From: VRUE01 sp963774405
Lineage (GTDB): Bacteria > Actinomycetota > Thermoleophilia > Solirubrobacterales > 70-9
Assembly (NCBI GenBank): GCA_963774405.1
Contig: CAVZEV010000008.1
Coordinates: 18,269 to 82,268, forward strand
Length of the DNA stretch: 64,000 nt
Direction of reading: 5' to 3'
In this document: positions 43,209-53,465 of the stretch, one piece after another
How the letters are laid out: every line of letters starts with the position of its first letter
How positions within the stretch are numbered: the first letter of the stretch is position 1
Position numbers and translations under genes: made by a program
Notes under the pieces: model-generated
The model's input: only the letters and a program-made list of their open reading frames with translations
Told to the model about the DNA's origin: nothing
Database searches by the model: none

Positions 43209-43838
43209 GTGAGTCCCCGACTCGAATTGCGGTTGGACGATCCATCCGTGGACGAGCTTCGCGACTGGGCCTCGCTTTGGGGTGACCTAATGCACGTGGA
43301 TATGACTCTTCAAGCGAGGGAAGGGATCTCCAAAGCGCCCGGTACGGTCTTTATTCGCCGTGCCCTCTGGGAGTCGGCTGTGGTCTCGTACGGACGGACT
43401 GCTTTGAGCGGAAGACGACAGCAGAAGGTGGACGGCCTGCTCGACTCACTAGGTCCGGCCGCCAGGGCATTCCATCGTGAGGTGATGCAGTGGCGAAATC
43501 AGCACGTAGCGCATCGTGTCGATGAATCGCGTGAGCAAACCGAGGCGAGAGCGATAGTCGACCAGGACAAAAGGGAAATCTTGGGAATACGCGTCAAGGT
43601 CAATCCAGTGTTCGGACCGGAGGACGAGGACGATGACCTTGCGGTTCGATTCAAGGCTTACGTGGAGGAATTGAGAAACCTGGTTTGGTCGCAGCGCATG
43701 GAGCCGGCCGAGCGCAGGGCCACGTCTGCCAACTCGGCTCGCATAACTGAGCTGATTGCAACCGGCGGTGTGCCCAACCTGATTCGGGACGATGGTGTGT
43801 CGCTCGACATCGACCCATCGGGTCAAACCGAGGACTGA
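43209..43838 (+). CDS. HEPN-like protein of lower GC
   Basis: A 209-residue helical protein. It contains AREGISKAPGTVFIRRALWE and MQWRNQHVAHRVDESREQTE; the R-N-x(3)-A-H segment resembles the RX4-6H catalytic motif of HEPN RNases and AbiV-like proteins. GC content is visibly lower than its neighbours (about half in the stretch 43561-43620) and codon use is freer, which suggests recent acquisition. A GTG at 43209 and a TTG at 43206 are both possible starts. No antitoxin partner is adjacent. Confidence 0.6.
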   Translation: MSPRLELRLDDPSVDELRDWASLWGDLMHVDMTLQAREGISKAPGTVFIRRALWESAVVSYGRTALSGRRQQKVDGLLDSLGPAARAFHREVMQWRNQHVAHRVDESREQTEARAIVDQDKREILGIRVKVNPVFGPEDEDDDLAVRFKAYVEELRNLVWSQRMEPAERRATSANSARITELIATGGVPNLIRDDGVSLDIDPSGQTED

Positions 43839-44281
43839 CTTCGTGTGGCCGCCCAGTCGGTCGCGGCGAGCTTGGCCGCGGCCTGCTGTGCGCCGGGCAG
43901 GGCACGCGCCGCCGCCGGCCCCATGATCCGACGCCAGAGTGGTGCCAGCGGGCCCTCGATGTAGATCGTGTTGGTGAGACGGCAGCCGCCACCCTCGGTC
44001 GGCTCGAGCAGGTGACGATGACCCATGCGGGATCCTGGCAGGCGTGACTCGTCGGTGAAGAGGCGGCTCTGCTCGAACTCGACTACGCGGAAGCGCAGGC
44101 GCAGGCCGGTGCCGAAGACGATCTTCGCCTCTGCCCCCAGGGACAGCGCTTGGTCGAGGTGGGCGCGCTTGATCTCGGCGTTCCACTGCGGCCACGCCTC
44201 GGCGTCGGCATAGGCCCTCTCCCAGACAGCGGCCGGGGGAACGTCAGCCTCCAGAGTACTCGTCGTCTCCCATCGACTCAT
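43823..44281 (-). CDS. SRPBCC (polyketide-cyclase-like) protein
   Basis: A 152-residue START-like protein: SRWETTSTLEADVPPAAVWE, AEAWPQWNAEIKRAHLD and GGCRLTNTIYIEGPLAPLW. The ATG overlaps the stop of the TetR gene (ATGA), so both form one operon under the repressor. Ligand unknown. Its end overlaps the convergent HEPN-like gene by 16 bases. Confidence 0.78.
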   Translation of the reverse strand: MSRWETTSTLEADVPPAAVWERAYADAEAWPQWNAEIKRAHLDQALSLGAEAKIVFGTGLRLRFRVVEFEQSRLFTDESRLPGSRMGHRHLLEPTEGGGCRLTNTIYIEGPLAPLWRRIMGPAAARALPGAQQAAAKLAATDWAATRSQSSV

Positions 44282-44865
44282 CGGTACAGCCCGTCCTTGA
44301 GCAGTTTCGTGTTGGCGGTGACCCAGCGATCCAGATTCGCCTCGTCGAGTAGAGATCCGTCCAGCGCCTCCTGTTCCAGCAGTGGCATGAAGCTGAGCGG
44401 AGCCCAGATCAGGAAGAAGTGCTGAAGGGTCGCCCAGAGTCGATCGGCGTCCTCTCGCAGGGCGCCCTTCTCGGTGAGCGCATCGATCTCGGCTCGTCCA
44501 CCCTCGATCATCAGGCCGAAGAGCCGGGCGCTGCCGGGGGTGCCCTCGACCAGAGCGCGCCCGAGATAGGCGCAGACCTCGGGGTTTTCCCGCATCGCGC
44601 CGGCCGTCTGCTTCGCCCGCTTGCGGAGCAGGTCGTCCGCCTGCGCGGAGTTGTCGGAGGCATAGGCGCCGCCGAATGTCTGCAGGGCGGCCTCGTCGAC
44701 CGCGGCGATCAGAGCCTCCTTGCTGCCGAAGTGGTGGACGACCAGAGCGGGTGAGACTCCCGTCTCCTTGGCGATTTCGCGCAGCGAGGTCGTCTCGATG
44801 CCTCGCGCGCCGAAGAGGCGCAAGGCGGTCTCGATCAGCGACTCCTTGGCATCGACTGAACACAT
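44278..44865 (-). CDS. TetR-family repressor, autoregulated
   Basis: A 195-residue regulator. HTH: ESLIETALRLFGARGIETT, SLREIAKETGVSPALVVHHF and GSKEALIAAVDEAAL. The ligand domain is helical, with PEVCAYLGRALVEGTPGSAR. The ATG lies inside a palindromic operator, so binding would block its own initiation region. It controls at least itself and the downstream SRPBCC gene. Confidence 0.9.
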   Translation of the reverse strand: MCSVDAKESLIETALRLFGARGIETTSLREIAKETGVSPALVVHHFGSKEALIAAVDEAALQTFGGAYASDNSAQADDLLRKRAKQTAGAMRENPEVCAYLGRALVEGTPGSARLFGLMIEGGRAEIDALTEKGALREDADRLWATLQHFFLIWAPLSFMPLLEQEALDGSLLDEANLDRWVTANTKLLKDGLYR

Positions 44866-44893
44866 GTTCAGCCGCGACTGTACAGTTGTTCAG
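44856..44893. promoter_or_regulatory. Two 16-bp palindromic TetR operators, 22 bp apart
   Basis: CTGAACACATGTTCAG (44856-44871) is a perfect palindrome of 6-bp arms overlapping the start codon. CTGTACAGTTGTTCAG (44878-44893) is a related imperfect copy. The centres are 22 bp apart, two helical turns, so dimers would sit on the same face of the DNA. Confidence 0.8.
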
Positions 44894-44923
44894 ACGGGGA
44901 CGCAAGACCCGTCTGTTCCCTCC

Positions 44924-45385
44924 CTACTTGACGACCAGCGTGCCTTCCATGCCGGCTTCGCGGTGGCCCGGGACGGTGCAGAAGTAGGTGTAGGTGCCGG
45001 GTTTGAGGTCGACGGTGGTTGAGTCGGAGCCGTCGGCGATCAGTTCGGTGGCGGCAATTTCTTCGCCATTGGCGTTTTCGATCGCGACGTCGTGGGTCAG
45101 GGCCTGGGGATTGTTGAAGTCGATCGTGACTTTGCCCGCTTTGGCCGTCTCCTTGTCGGAGGTGTAGGCGAGTTCGCCGTTCGGGTCGGCTTCGAACTTG
45201 AGGGTCGAGGACGAGCCGCCGCTCGCGGCGCTGCTGCTTTCTTCCTTGGCCGCGCCGCCCTGCTCGGCCTGGCTTTCGCCGCCGTTCGTTTCCGTCGTGC
45301 TGGAGCTGCTGTCGCTGCTGCTGCCACAGGCGACGAGGGCCAGGGCCGCGAGGGCCAGGACTGCGAGGGCGATCAGCTTCTTCAT
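44924..45385 (-). CDS. Cupredoxin-domain lipoprotein
   Basis: A 153-residue lipoprotein: signal LIALAVLALAALALVACGSS with lipidated Cys near residue 20, then a Ser/Glu/Gly-rich linker. A type-1 copper fold follows. Copper ligands are the histidine in ALTHDVAIENANGEE and the Cys-His-Met set in YTYFCTVPGHREAGMEGTLV. It probably carries electrons or copper at the outer face of the membrane. Confidence 0.88.
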   Translation of the reverse strand: MKKLIALAVLALAALALVACGSSSDSSSSTTETNGGESQAEQGGAAKEESSSAASGGSSSTLKFEADPNGELAYTSDKETAKAGKVTIDFNNPQALTHDVAIENANGEEIAATELIADGSDSTTVDLKPGTYTYFCTVPGHREAGMEGTLVVK

Positions 45386-45464
45386 TGCGACGGTCCTTTC
45401 CGGGGGTGGCGGAGACGAATGCTCAAGAGACTGTAACTGCATACGCGGGCGGTCCGCGCCCGGT

Positions 45465-46274
45465 TCAGCGGCCGTGGAACTCGGGGGTGCCGCCGCCGAA
45501 GAAGGCCTCGACGCCGCCGCGCAGGTCCTCGGTCGCCATGCTGTCGGCGATCCCGTGCCGCTCCAGCTGCAGGTGCTCGGTCAGGGTGTGCTCGATGCTG
45601 GTGTTGGCGAGCCGCTTGGCCATGCGCACGTAGTAGGGCGCCTTGGCGGCGAGCTTCTCGGCCTTGGCACGGGCCCTGTCCATCAGCTCGTCGGCGGGAA
45701 CCACCTCGGCGACGATGCGCTCGGCCAGCGCGTCGGCGGCCGTCATATTCGGGTCGTTGAGCAGGATCTCAAGCGCCCGGCTCGGGCCGACAACGCGCGG
45801 CAGAAAGTAGGTCATGCCGCCGTCGGGGGAGGCGCCGATGCGACCGTAGGCGCAGGCCAGGAAGGCGGTCTCGGAGGCGATGCGGGTGTCGCAGGCAAGC
45901 GCCAGCGAGAAACCGGCGCCGGCGGCCGGACCGTTTACCGCGCAGATCACCGGATAGGGGATCCGCCGCAGATCGACGATCGCCGCGTGCAGCGCCTCGG
46001 CGCCGCGCCGCACCTCCGAGGGCAGGTCGACCTCCTCGCTCTCGGCCCCCTGTTTGAACCAGTTGATGTCGCCGCCGGAGCAGAAGGCCTTGCCCGCGCC
46101 AGTGACGATCAGCGCCCGGATCGGGGCCCGGTCGGCGAGCCAGGAGAAGGCGACGGTCAGCTCACCGATCATCTCCGGGCTCATCGCGTTGAAGGCGTCG
46201 GGGCGGTCGAGGGTGAGCGTGCCGATATCGCCGTCGATCTCGATCTTCAGTGTGTTCAGCTCAGGTGGGTTCAT
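45465..46274 (-). CDS. Enoyl-CoA hydratase/isomerase family protein
   Basis: A 269-residue crotonase-fold enzyme. TLTLDRPDAFNAMSPEMIGE, VTGAGKAFCSGGDINWFK (oxyanion loop), AVNGPAAGAGFSLALACDTR and FLACAYGRIGASPDGGMTYF are characteristic. The second catalytic acid position has D in SPDGG, as in many bacterial short-chain hydratases. No other beta-oxidation gene is adjacent. It is divergent from uvrC. Confidence 0.92.
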   Translation of the reverse strand: MNPPELNTLKIEIDGDIGTLTLDRPDAFNAMSPEMIGELTVAFSWLADRAPIRALIVTGAGKAFCSGGDINWFKQGAESEEVDLPSEVRRGAEALHAAIVDLRRIPYPVICAVNGPAAGAGFSLALACDTRIASETAFLACAYGRIGASPDGGMTYFLPRVVGPSRALEILLNDPNMTAADALAERIVAEVVPADELMDRARAKAEKLAAKAPYYVRMAKRLANTSIEHTLTEHLQLERHGIADSMATEDLRGGVEAFFGGGTPEFHGR

Positions 46275-46301
46275 GGGGACCGCAGCCTACCCTGTGTGGG
46301 T

Positions 46302-48155
46302 ATGGACGAGAGAATTCGCGAACTGCCCGACTCGCCCGGCGTCTACCTCTTCCACGGTGCCGACGGCGAGACGCTCTACGTCGGCAAGGCGCGCTCGATC
46401 CGCAAGCGGGTCGGCTCGCATTTCTCGGCCAGGGGCGAGCAGCGGATGACCTCACGGGTCGACCGGATCGAGTTCCTCGCCACCTCGACCGAGGCCGAGG
46501 CGCTGCTGGCCGAGCAGAGCTTCATCAAGCGCCACCGACCGCGCTTCAACATCCGCCTGCGCGACGACAAGTCCTACCCCTACGTCTGCGTCAGCCTCGA
46601 CGAGGACTACCCGCGGGTTTACTTCACCCGCGAGAAGCACCGCGCCGGCCGCGCCTACTTCGGCCCCTTCTCGAGCGCCAAGCGGGTGCGCGAGACACTC
46701 GACCTGCTCGGCAAGCTCTTCCAGTTCCGCACCTGCGAGGGCGCCGAGCCCGGTCGCCGCTCCGGCAGCCCCTGCCTCGATTACTACATCAAGCGCTGCG
46801 GGGCGCCCTGCGTCGGCTATATAAGCCGTGAGGAGTACCGCCACAACATCGACGCGATCGTCGACTTCCTCTCCGGCCGCTACCGCCAGATCGAGGCCGA
46901 CGAGCGGGCGAAGATGGAGGCGGCGGCCGGGCGGCACGAGTTCGAGCGCGCCGCCCTGCACCGCGACCGGCTGGCGGCGATCTCCTCGCTGTTCGAGCGC
47001 CAGCGCGTCGCCGGCGGCACGGTCGGCACCGCCGACCTGATCGGCGTCGCGGCCGAGGGCCAGGACGCCAACGCCCAGGTCTTCCAGGTCCGCGACGGCA
47101 TCCTCGCCGAGCGCCAGAGCTTCTACCTCGACAACCAGGCCGAACGCGACCTCGCCGAGGTCGCCGAGGAGTTCGTCGGCCAGTACTACTCGGCCTCGCC
47201 GGCGGTGCCGCGCACGGTGATCGTCGGGCCCTACCTGGCCGAGCGGGCCGAGCTGCTGGAAGCGGCGCTGAGCGAGCGGCGCGGCTCGGCAGTCGAGGTG
47301 CGGGTCGCGGAGCGCGGCGACAAGCGGCGCCTGCGCGAGCTCGCCGAGCGCAACGCCAGGCTCGCCCTCGACCAGGACCGGCTGCGCCGCGAGCACCGCC
47401 GCCAGCGCCGGGTCGAGTCGCTGGCCGGCCTGCGCGACGCGCTCGGCATGGCCGACCTGCCGGTGCGGATCGAGGGCTTCGACATCTCCAACATCGGCGG
47501 CGAGCACACCGTCGCCTCGATGGTCGTCTTCGAGGGAGGTGCGACGAAGAAGTCCGACTACCGACGCTTCCGCGTGCGCGGCGAGGCCGGTGAGGGCCGC
47601 GGCGACGGTCCCGATGACTTCGCCTCGATGGAAGAGGCCCTCGGGCGGCGGATGAACCGCTACCTCGAGCAGGTCGACCTCTCGCCGCACGACAGCAAGC
47701 GCGACGCCGGCTTCGCGGCGCTGCCCTCGCTGATCATGATCGACGGCGGCAAGGGCCAGCTGGCCGCCGGGGTGCGAGCGCTGAAGCCGTTCGTCGACCG
47801 CGGCGTCACCGTGATCAGTCTCGCCAAGCGCGAGGAGGAGGTCTACGTGCCGGGCCGCTCGCAGCCGCTCGACCTCGCCGCCGACTCGGAGGCGTCGCAG
47901 CTGCTGCAGCGGGTCCGCGACGAGGCCCACCGCTTCGCGATCGAGCACCACCGCGGCCGCCGCGACCGGGCGATGACCGGCTCGGTGCTCGACGAGCTGA
48001 AGGGGATCGGGCCGGTGCGCAAGCGTTCCCTGCTCCAGCATTTCGGCTCCCCGGAGCGCTTTCTCGCCGCCAGTCGCGAGGAACTGGAAATGGTGCCCGG
48101 CCTGCCTGGCAAGGTAGCGCGGGAGATCCACGAGCAACTCAACAGGACGGGCTGA
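46302..48155 (+). CDS. uvrC: UvrABC excinuclease subunit C
   Basis: Makes both incisions at damaged DNA. GIY-YIG domain: PDSPGVYLFHGADGETLYVG and KARSIRKRVGSHFSA. The UVR region and cysteine cluster (CLDYYIKRCGAPCVGYI) follow, then the RNase H-like 3' part with RIEGFDISNIGGEHTVASMV and MIDGGKGQLAAGVRAL, and a C-terminal HhH2 (IGPVRKRSLLQHFGSPERF). At 617 residues it is complete and undamaged. An ATG at 46302 is the start. Confidence 0.97.
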   Translation: MDERIRELPDSPGVYLFHGADGETLYVGKARSIRKRVGSHFSARGEQRMTSRVDRIEFLATSTEAEALLAEQSFIKRHRPRFNIRLRDDKSYPYVCVSLDEDYPRVYFTREKHRAGRAYFGPFSSAKRVRETLDLLGKLFQFRTCEGAEPGRRSGSPCLDYYIKRCGAPCVGYISREEYRHNIDAIVDFLSGRYRQIEADERAKMEAAAGRHEFERAALHRDRLAAISSLFERQRVAGGTVGTADLIGVAAEGQDANAQVFQVRDGILAERQSFYLDNQAERDLAEVAEEFVGQYYSASPAVPRTVIVGPYLAERAELLEAALSERRGSAVEVRVAERGDKRRLRELAERNARLALDQDRLRREHRRQRRVESLAGLRDALGMADLPVRIEGFDISNIGGEHTVASMVVFEGGATKKSDYRRFRVRGEAGEGRGDGPDDFASMEEALGRRMNRYLEQVDLSPHDSKRDAGFAALPSLIMIDGGKGQLAAGVRALKPFVDRGVTVISLAKREEEVYVPGRSQPLDLAADSEASQLLQRVRDEAHRFAIEHHRGRRDRAMTGSVLDELKGIGPVRKRSLLQHFGSPERFLAASREELEMVPGLPGKVAREIHEQLNRTG

Positions 48156-48160
48156 GGCTG

Positions 48161-49066
48161 ATGGCGAGCAGGGGAGAGGCGACGAAGGCAAGCGCCGGCC
48201 GCGAGGTCGAGCTGGTGGTGATCACCGGCCAATCCGGCGCCGGCAAGTCGGAAGCGATCGCCGCCTTCGAGGACGGCGGCTACTTCTGCGTCGACAACCT
48301 GCCGCCGCGGATGATCGGCAGCCTCGGCGAGCTCTTCCGCCACGAGGGCAGCGGGGTCGAGTGCGCCGCGGTCGTCTCCGACGTGCGCGGCGGCGATTAC
48401 TTCGACGACCTGCTGCAGGTGCTCGACGACCTCGAGGCCGACGGGCTGAAACCGACCGTGCTCTTCCTCGAGGCCGACGAGGAGACGCTGGTCGATCGCT
48501 ACAAGGAGACGCGCCGCCGCCACCCGCTGGCACCGGAAGGGCGGATCGTCGACGGCATCCGCGCCGAGCGCGAGCTGCTGGCGCCGCTGCGCGAGCGCGC
48601 CGACGTGGTGATGGACACCGGCAACCTGACCGGGGCGATGCTGCGACGGCGGGTCGCCGAGGACATGCTCGACCATCACGAGACCGGCAAGATGGCGCTG
48701 ACCCTGCTCACCTTCGGCTTCAAGAACGGGCCGCCGCACGACGCCGACCTCACCCTCGACGTGCGCTTCCTGCCCAATCCCCACTACGTCGACGAGCTGC
48801 GCCCGCTGACCGGGCTCGACGAGCGGGTGCGCGAGTACGTCGAGTCGGGGACCCAGGCGGGCGAGTTCTACGGGCGGCTGCTGCCGCTGCTCGACTTCCT
48901 CGTCCCCGCCTACGTGGCCGAGGGCAAGAGCCACCTGACGATCGCGATCGGCTGCACCGGCGGCCGCCACCGCTCGATCACGGTCGCCGACCGCATCCGC
49001 CGCGAGCTCGAGAGCCGCGAGGACGTCGTCGTCCACCTCAAGCACCGCGACACCGAGGTCGAGTAG
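48161..49066 (+). CDS. rapZ: RapZ-family nucleotide-binding RNase adaptor
   Basis: A 301-residue P-loop protein: Walker A VVITGQSGAGKSEAIAAFED, then GGYFCVDNLPPRMIGSL and, in the C-terminal half, AIGCTGGRHRSITVADRI and GKSHLTIAIGCTGG. These are the YvcJ/RapZ signatures. In enterics RapZ controls GlmS by RNA decay. In actinobacteria it is found after uvrC with yvcK and whiA. Here the next genes are an ABC exporter instead. It follows uvrC by five bases. Confidence 0.93.
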   Translation: MASRGEATKASAGREVELVVITGQSGAGKSEAIAAFEDGGYFCVDNLPPRMIGSLGELFRHEGSGVECAAVVSDVRGGDYFDDLLQVLDDLEADGLKPTVLFLEADEETLVDRYKETRRRHPLAPEGRIVDGIRAERELLAPLRERADVVMDTGNLTGAMLRRRVAEDMLDHHETGKMALTLLTFGFKNGPPHDADLTLDVRFLPNPHYVDELRPLTGLDERVREYVESGTQAGEFYGRLLPLLDFLVPAYVAEGKSHLTIAIGCTGGRHRSITVADRIRRELESREDVVVHLKHRDTEVE

Positions 49067-49091
49067 CGCCCCTCCATAGAATCGCCCGGCT

Positions 49092-49951
49092 TTGAGCGAT
49101 CCCGTCATCTCCATCCGCGGCCTGCGCAAGAGCTATGGGGAGTTCGAGGCAGTGCGGGGGATCGACCTCGAGGTCCAGGCCGGCGAGGTCTTCGCCTGCC
49201 TCGGGCCCAACGGGGCGGGGAAGACGACGACGGTCGAGATCCTCGAGGGGTATCGCAAGCGCAGCGGTGGAGAGGTCGAGGTTCTCGGCGAGGACCCGAG
49301 CACGGCGACCGCGCCTGGCGCGAGCGGATCGGCATCGTCCTGCAGAGCTGCCGGCTCGATCCCTACCTGACCGTGCGCGACTCGCTCGGCCTCTACGCCG
49401 GCTACTACCGGGCGCCGCGGCCGGTCGAGGAGGTGATCGAGCTGGTCGGCCTGGCCGGTAAGGCGGACGTGCGGGCGAGCAAGCTCTCCGGCGGCCAGCA
49501 GCGCCGTCTCGACGTCGGCATGGCCCTGGTCGGCGATCCCGAGCTGCTCTTCCTCGACGAGCCGACCACCGGCTTCGACCCCTCGGCGCGGCGCCAGGCC
49601 TGGGAGACGATCGCCGGTCTGCGCGACCTCGGCAAGACCGTCTTCCTCACCACCCACTACATGGACGAGGCGCAGCGCCTCGCCGACCGGGTGACGATCA
49701 TCTCGCGCGGCCAGGTCGTGGCGAGCGGCACGCCGGAGAGCCTCGGCGACCGCGAGAGCCTGCCGACGACGATCAGCTACCGGCTCGACGGCGAGGAGAT
49801 CTCGGTCGAGACGATCAGCCCGGTCGCCGACCTGCACCAGCTGACCGAGCGGGCGCTGCAGCGCGGCGAGGAGCTCGAGGGCCTGGAAGTGACCCGCCCC
49901 AACCTCGAGGACGTCTACCTCTCGCTGACCGCGGAGGGGGAGAGCGAATGA
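49092..49951 (+). CDS. ABC exporter ATP-binding protein, one frameshift
   Basis: A 285-residue ATPase of the drug/lipid exporter type. Walker A CLGPNGAGKTTTVEILEGY lies in the first frame (TTG start 49092). After a shift near 49312 come RIGIVLQSCRLDPYLTVRDS, signature KLSGGQQRRLDVGMALVGD and Walker B LLFLDEPTTGFDPSARRQ, with the H-loop in FLTTHYMDEAQRLADRV. It overlaps the permease by four bases. Confidence 0.9.
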
Positions 49952-50721
49952 ACGGCATCGCGCTCTTCGCCCATCAGTTTCGCTACGACCAGAAGGCGTT
50001 CTGGCGCAATCCGGCGTCGGTCTTCTTCACCGTGATGTTTCCGGTGATCCTGCTGCTGATCTTCGCCACGGTCTTCGGCGGGCAGACGGTGAACGTGCGC
50101 GGCGGGATCAAGACCACCGCCTACTACGTGCCGGCGATCATCACCCTGGCGGTGATCTCGGCGACGATGCAGTCGCTGGCGATGTCGCTGGTGATCGCCC
50201 GCGAGGACGGCCGGCTCAAGCGCGGCCGCGGCACGCCGATGCCGGCCTGGGTCTTCATCGCCGGGCGGATCGGCAACTCGGCCGTGGTGGCGCTGCTGAT
50301 GCTGGCGCTGATGGCGGCGATCGGCCGCCTGCTCTACGGGGTGGCGATCCCCTGGGAGCGCCTGCCCGAGATCATCGTCACGCTGCTGATCGGCGCCGCC
50401 TCGTTCTGCTGCCTCGGCATCGCCCTCACCGCCGCGATCCCCTCCCAGGACGCCGCCGCCCCGATCGTCAACGCGCTGCTGCTGCCGCTCTACTTCCTCT
50501 CCGGCATCTTCATCCCCGACGACCAGCTGCCCAACGGGGTGATCCACTTCGCCGATCTCTTCCCGATCCGCCACTTCTTCGAGGCCTTCTTCGATGTCTA
50601 TGACCCGGGCAGCACCGGGGCCACGCTGCAGTGGGGTGACCTGGCGATCGTCGCGGCCTGGGGCGTGGTCGGCCTGCTGCTGGCGATCCGCTTTTTCCGC
50701 TGGACACCGCGCGGCGGCTGA
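49948..50721 (+). CDS. ABC-2 type exporter permease
   Basis: A 257-residue permease with about six helices: FRYDQKAFWRNPASVFFTVM then FPVILLLIFATVFGG, and VNALLLPLYFLSGIFIPDDQ near the end, where the conserved ABC-2 SG motif lies. Substrate unknown. It is the partner of the upstream ATPase. Confidence 0.9.
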   Translation: MNGIALFAHQFRYDQKAFWRNPASVFFTVMFPVILLLIFATVFGGQTVNVRGGIKTTAYYVPAIITLAVISATMQSLAMSLVIAREDGRLKRGRGTPMPAWVFIAGRIGNSAVVALLMLALMAAIGRLLYGVAIPWERLPEIIVTLLIGAASFCCLGIALTAAIPSQDAAAPIVNALLLPLYFLSGIFIPDDQLPNGVIHFADLFPIRHFFEAFFDVYDPGSTGATLQWGDLAIVAAWGVVGLLLAIRFFRWTPRGG

Positions 50722-50750
50722 TCCGCCCGCCCGTATAGCCTCCGGGCACG

Positions 50751-51112
50751 ATGCTTCACCACGTCCTACTGGAGGTTTCCGACCTCGAGCGGAGCGGCAA
50801 GTTCTACGACGCGCTGCTCGCCCCGCTCGGCTGGCGGCGCCATTTCGAGGAGGACAAGACGATCGGTTGGGGCATCGCCAAACCCGTCTTCTTCATCGCC
50901 TCCCACCACGAGCCGAGGGCCGGCTTCGGCCTGCTCAGCTTCTCGGCGCTCGGGATCGTCGCCGTCAAGGCGGCCTGGGAAGGCGGCATGAACGGCGGCG
51001 GCACCGTGGTCTCCGAGCCCGGCGAGCGTCGCTCCTACGGCTCCGGCTCCTACTCGGCCTTTCTCAAGGACCCGACGGGTACGAGATCGAGATCACGATC
51101 GGGTCGGACTGA
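50751..51112 (+). CDS. VOC-family (glyoxalase/dioxygenase-like) protein, frameshift near the end
   Basis: About 120 residues: MLHHVLLEVSDLERSGKFYD is the VOC opening, with GWRRHFEEDKTIGWGIAKPV and SYSAFLKDP. A missing base near 51077 restores DPDGYEIEITIGSD, the conserved end with the third metal-ligand Glu, reaching the TGA at 51110-51112. Metal ligands would be His4, His in the middle strand and this Glu. Substrate unknown. Confidence 0.82.
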
Positions 51113-51188
51113 AGCTTTCCAGCGGCCGGCCGGTGCCGGTCCATAAGATCGAGATATCTCCCACAACGAGTCCAGGAGGAACTGAGCA

Positions 51189-52193
<1,005 letters not shown>

Positions 52194-52210
52194 CCCTTCG
52201 ATGGCCAAAA

Positions 52211-52266
52211 GCGCGCCAATCGTCACGGTGATCTCCGGGCGTTCTAGTCCGTGGCGATTGGCGCGC
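52211..52266. repeat. 18-bp inverted repeat between gap and pgk
   Basis: Bases 52211-52228 pair with 52249-52266 with one mismatch around a 20-base loop. It is inside the gap-pgk spacer, and its right arm ends just before the likely pgk start region. An ATG at 52201 could place it in coding sequence. Confidence 0.8.
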
Positions 52267-52296
52267 GAGGTGGTTCGTGAGTTTCCCAAGGCCAGC

Positions 52297-53465
52297 GTGC
52301 GTGACGCCGATGTGGCGGGCAAGCGGGTGCTGGTCCGGGTCGATTTCAACGTGCCGCTCGACGGCGGCAGGGTGGCTGACGACACCCGCATCCGCGCGGC
52401 GCTGCCGACGATCGAGCTGTTGCGCGAGCGCGGCGCCTCGTTGGTGCTGGTCTCACACCTGGGGCGGCCGAAGGGCAAGGTCGTGCCGGAGCTCTCGATG
52501 AAGCCGGTCGGCGAGCGCCTCGGCGAGCTGCTCGGGGCGCCGGTGCGCCAGGCGCCCGCCGTGGTCGGCGACGAGGTCGAGGCTTTGGCGGACGGGCTGG
52601 GCTCCGGGCGACGTGCTGCTGCTCGAGAACGTGCGCTTCGAGCCGGGCGAGACCGAGGACGATCCCGCGCTGGCGGCCCAGCTGGCCGAGCTGGCCGACC
52701 TCTACGTCAACGACGCCTTCGGCGCCGCTCACCGCGCCCACGCCAGCACCGCCGGGCGTCGCCGCGCTGCTGCCTGGCTACGCCGGGCTGCTGCTCGAGC
52801 GGGAGGTGACCGAGTTGAACCGCGTGGTCGAGTCGCCGGCGCGGCCGCTGGTCGTCGTCCTCGGCGGCGCCAAGGTGACCGACAAGGTCGGCGTGATCGA
52901 CCGCTTCCTCGAGGTCGCCGACGAGATCCTGATCGGCGGCGCGATGTGCTTCAGCTTCTTCCGCGCCCAGGGGATCGCCACCGGCGACTCGCTGGTCGAG
53001 GAGGAGGGCGTGGAGCTGGCGGGCAAGGCGCTGGAGCGCGCCGAGGGATCCAGCTGCGAGCTGCGCCTGCCTGTGGACCTGGTCCTCGGCGAGGCGTTCG
53101 ACGCCGAGACCGAGGTGCGCGCGAGCGAGGGCGTCGAGGTTCCCGACGGCTGGATGGGCCTCGACATCGGTCCGCGCAGCGCCGCCGCCTACGCCGAGCG
53201 AATCGCCGCAGCCGGCACGGTGCTCTGGAACGGCCCGATGGGCGCGTTCGAGCTGGCGCCGTTTGCCGCCGGCACGCGCGCCGTCGCCGAGGCGGTTGCG
53301 GCCGCGCCGGGAACGACCGTGATCGGCGGCGGCGACTCGGTCGCCGCCCTGCAGCAGTTCGGCCTTGCCGACAGAGTGGACTGGCTCTCGACCGGAGGAG
53401 GAGCATCCTTGGAGCTCTTGGAGGGAAAGAAGCTGCCCGGCGTGGAGGCCCTGCGCGATGCCTGA
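52297..53465 (+). CDS. pgk: Phosphoglycerate kinase, two frameshifts
   Basis: Starts at a GTG (alternatives GTG 52270, ATG 52201) just before VRDADVAGKRVLVRVDFNVP. SHLGRPKGKVVPELSMKPVG follows, then after a shift near 52605 LLLENVRFEPGETEDDP and AADLYVNDAFGAAHRAHAST. After another near 52757 the C-terminal domain reads VVVLGGAKVTDKVGVIDRFL, VLWNGPMGAFELAPFAAGTR and TTVIGGGDSVAALQQFG. All PGK motifs are in order. Its stop overlaps the tpiA start. Confidence 0.93.
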
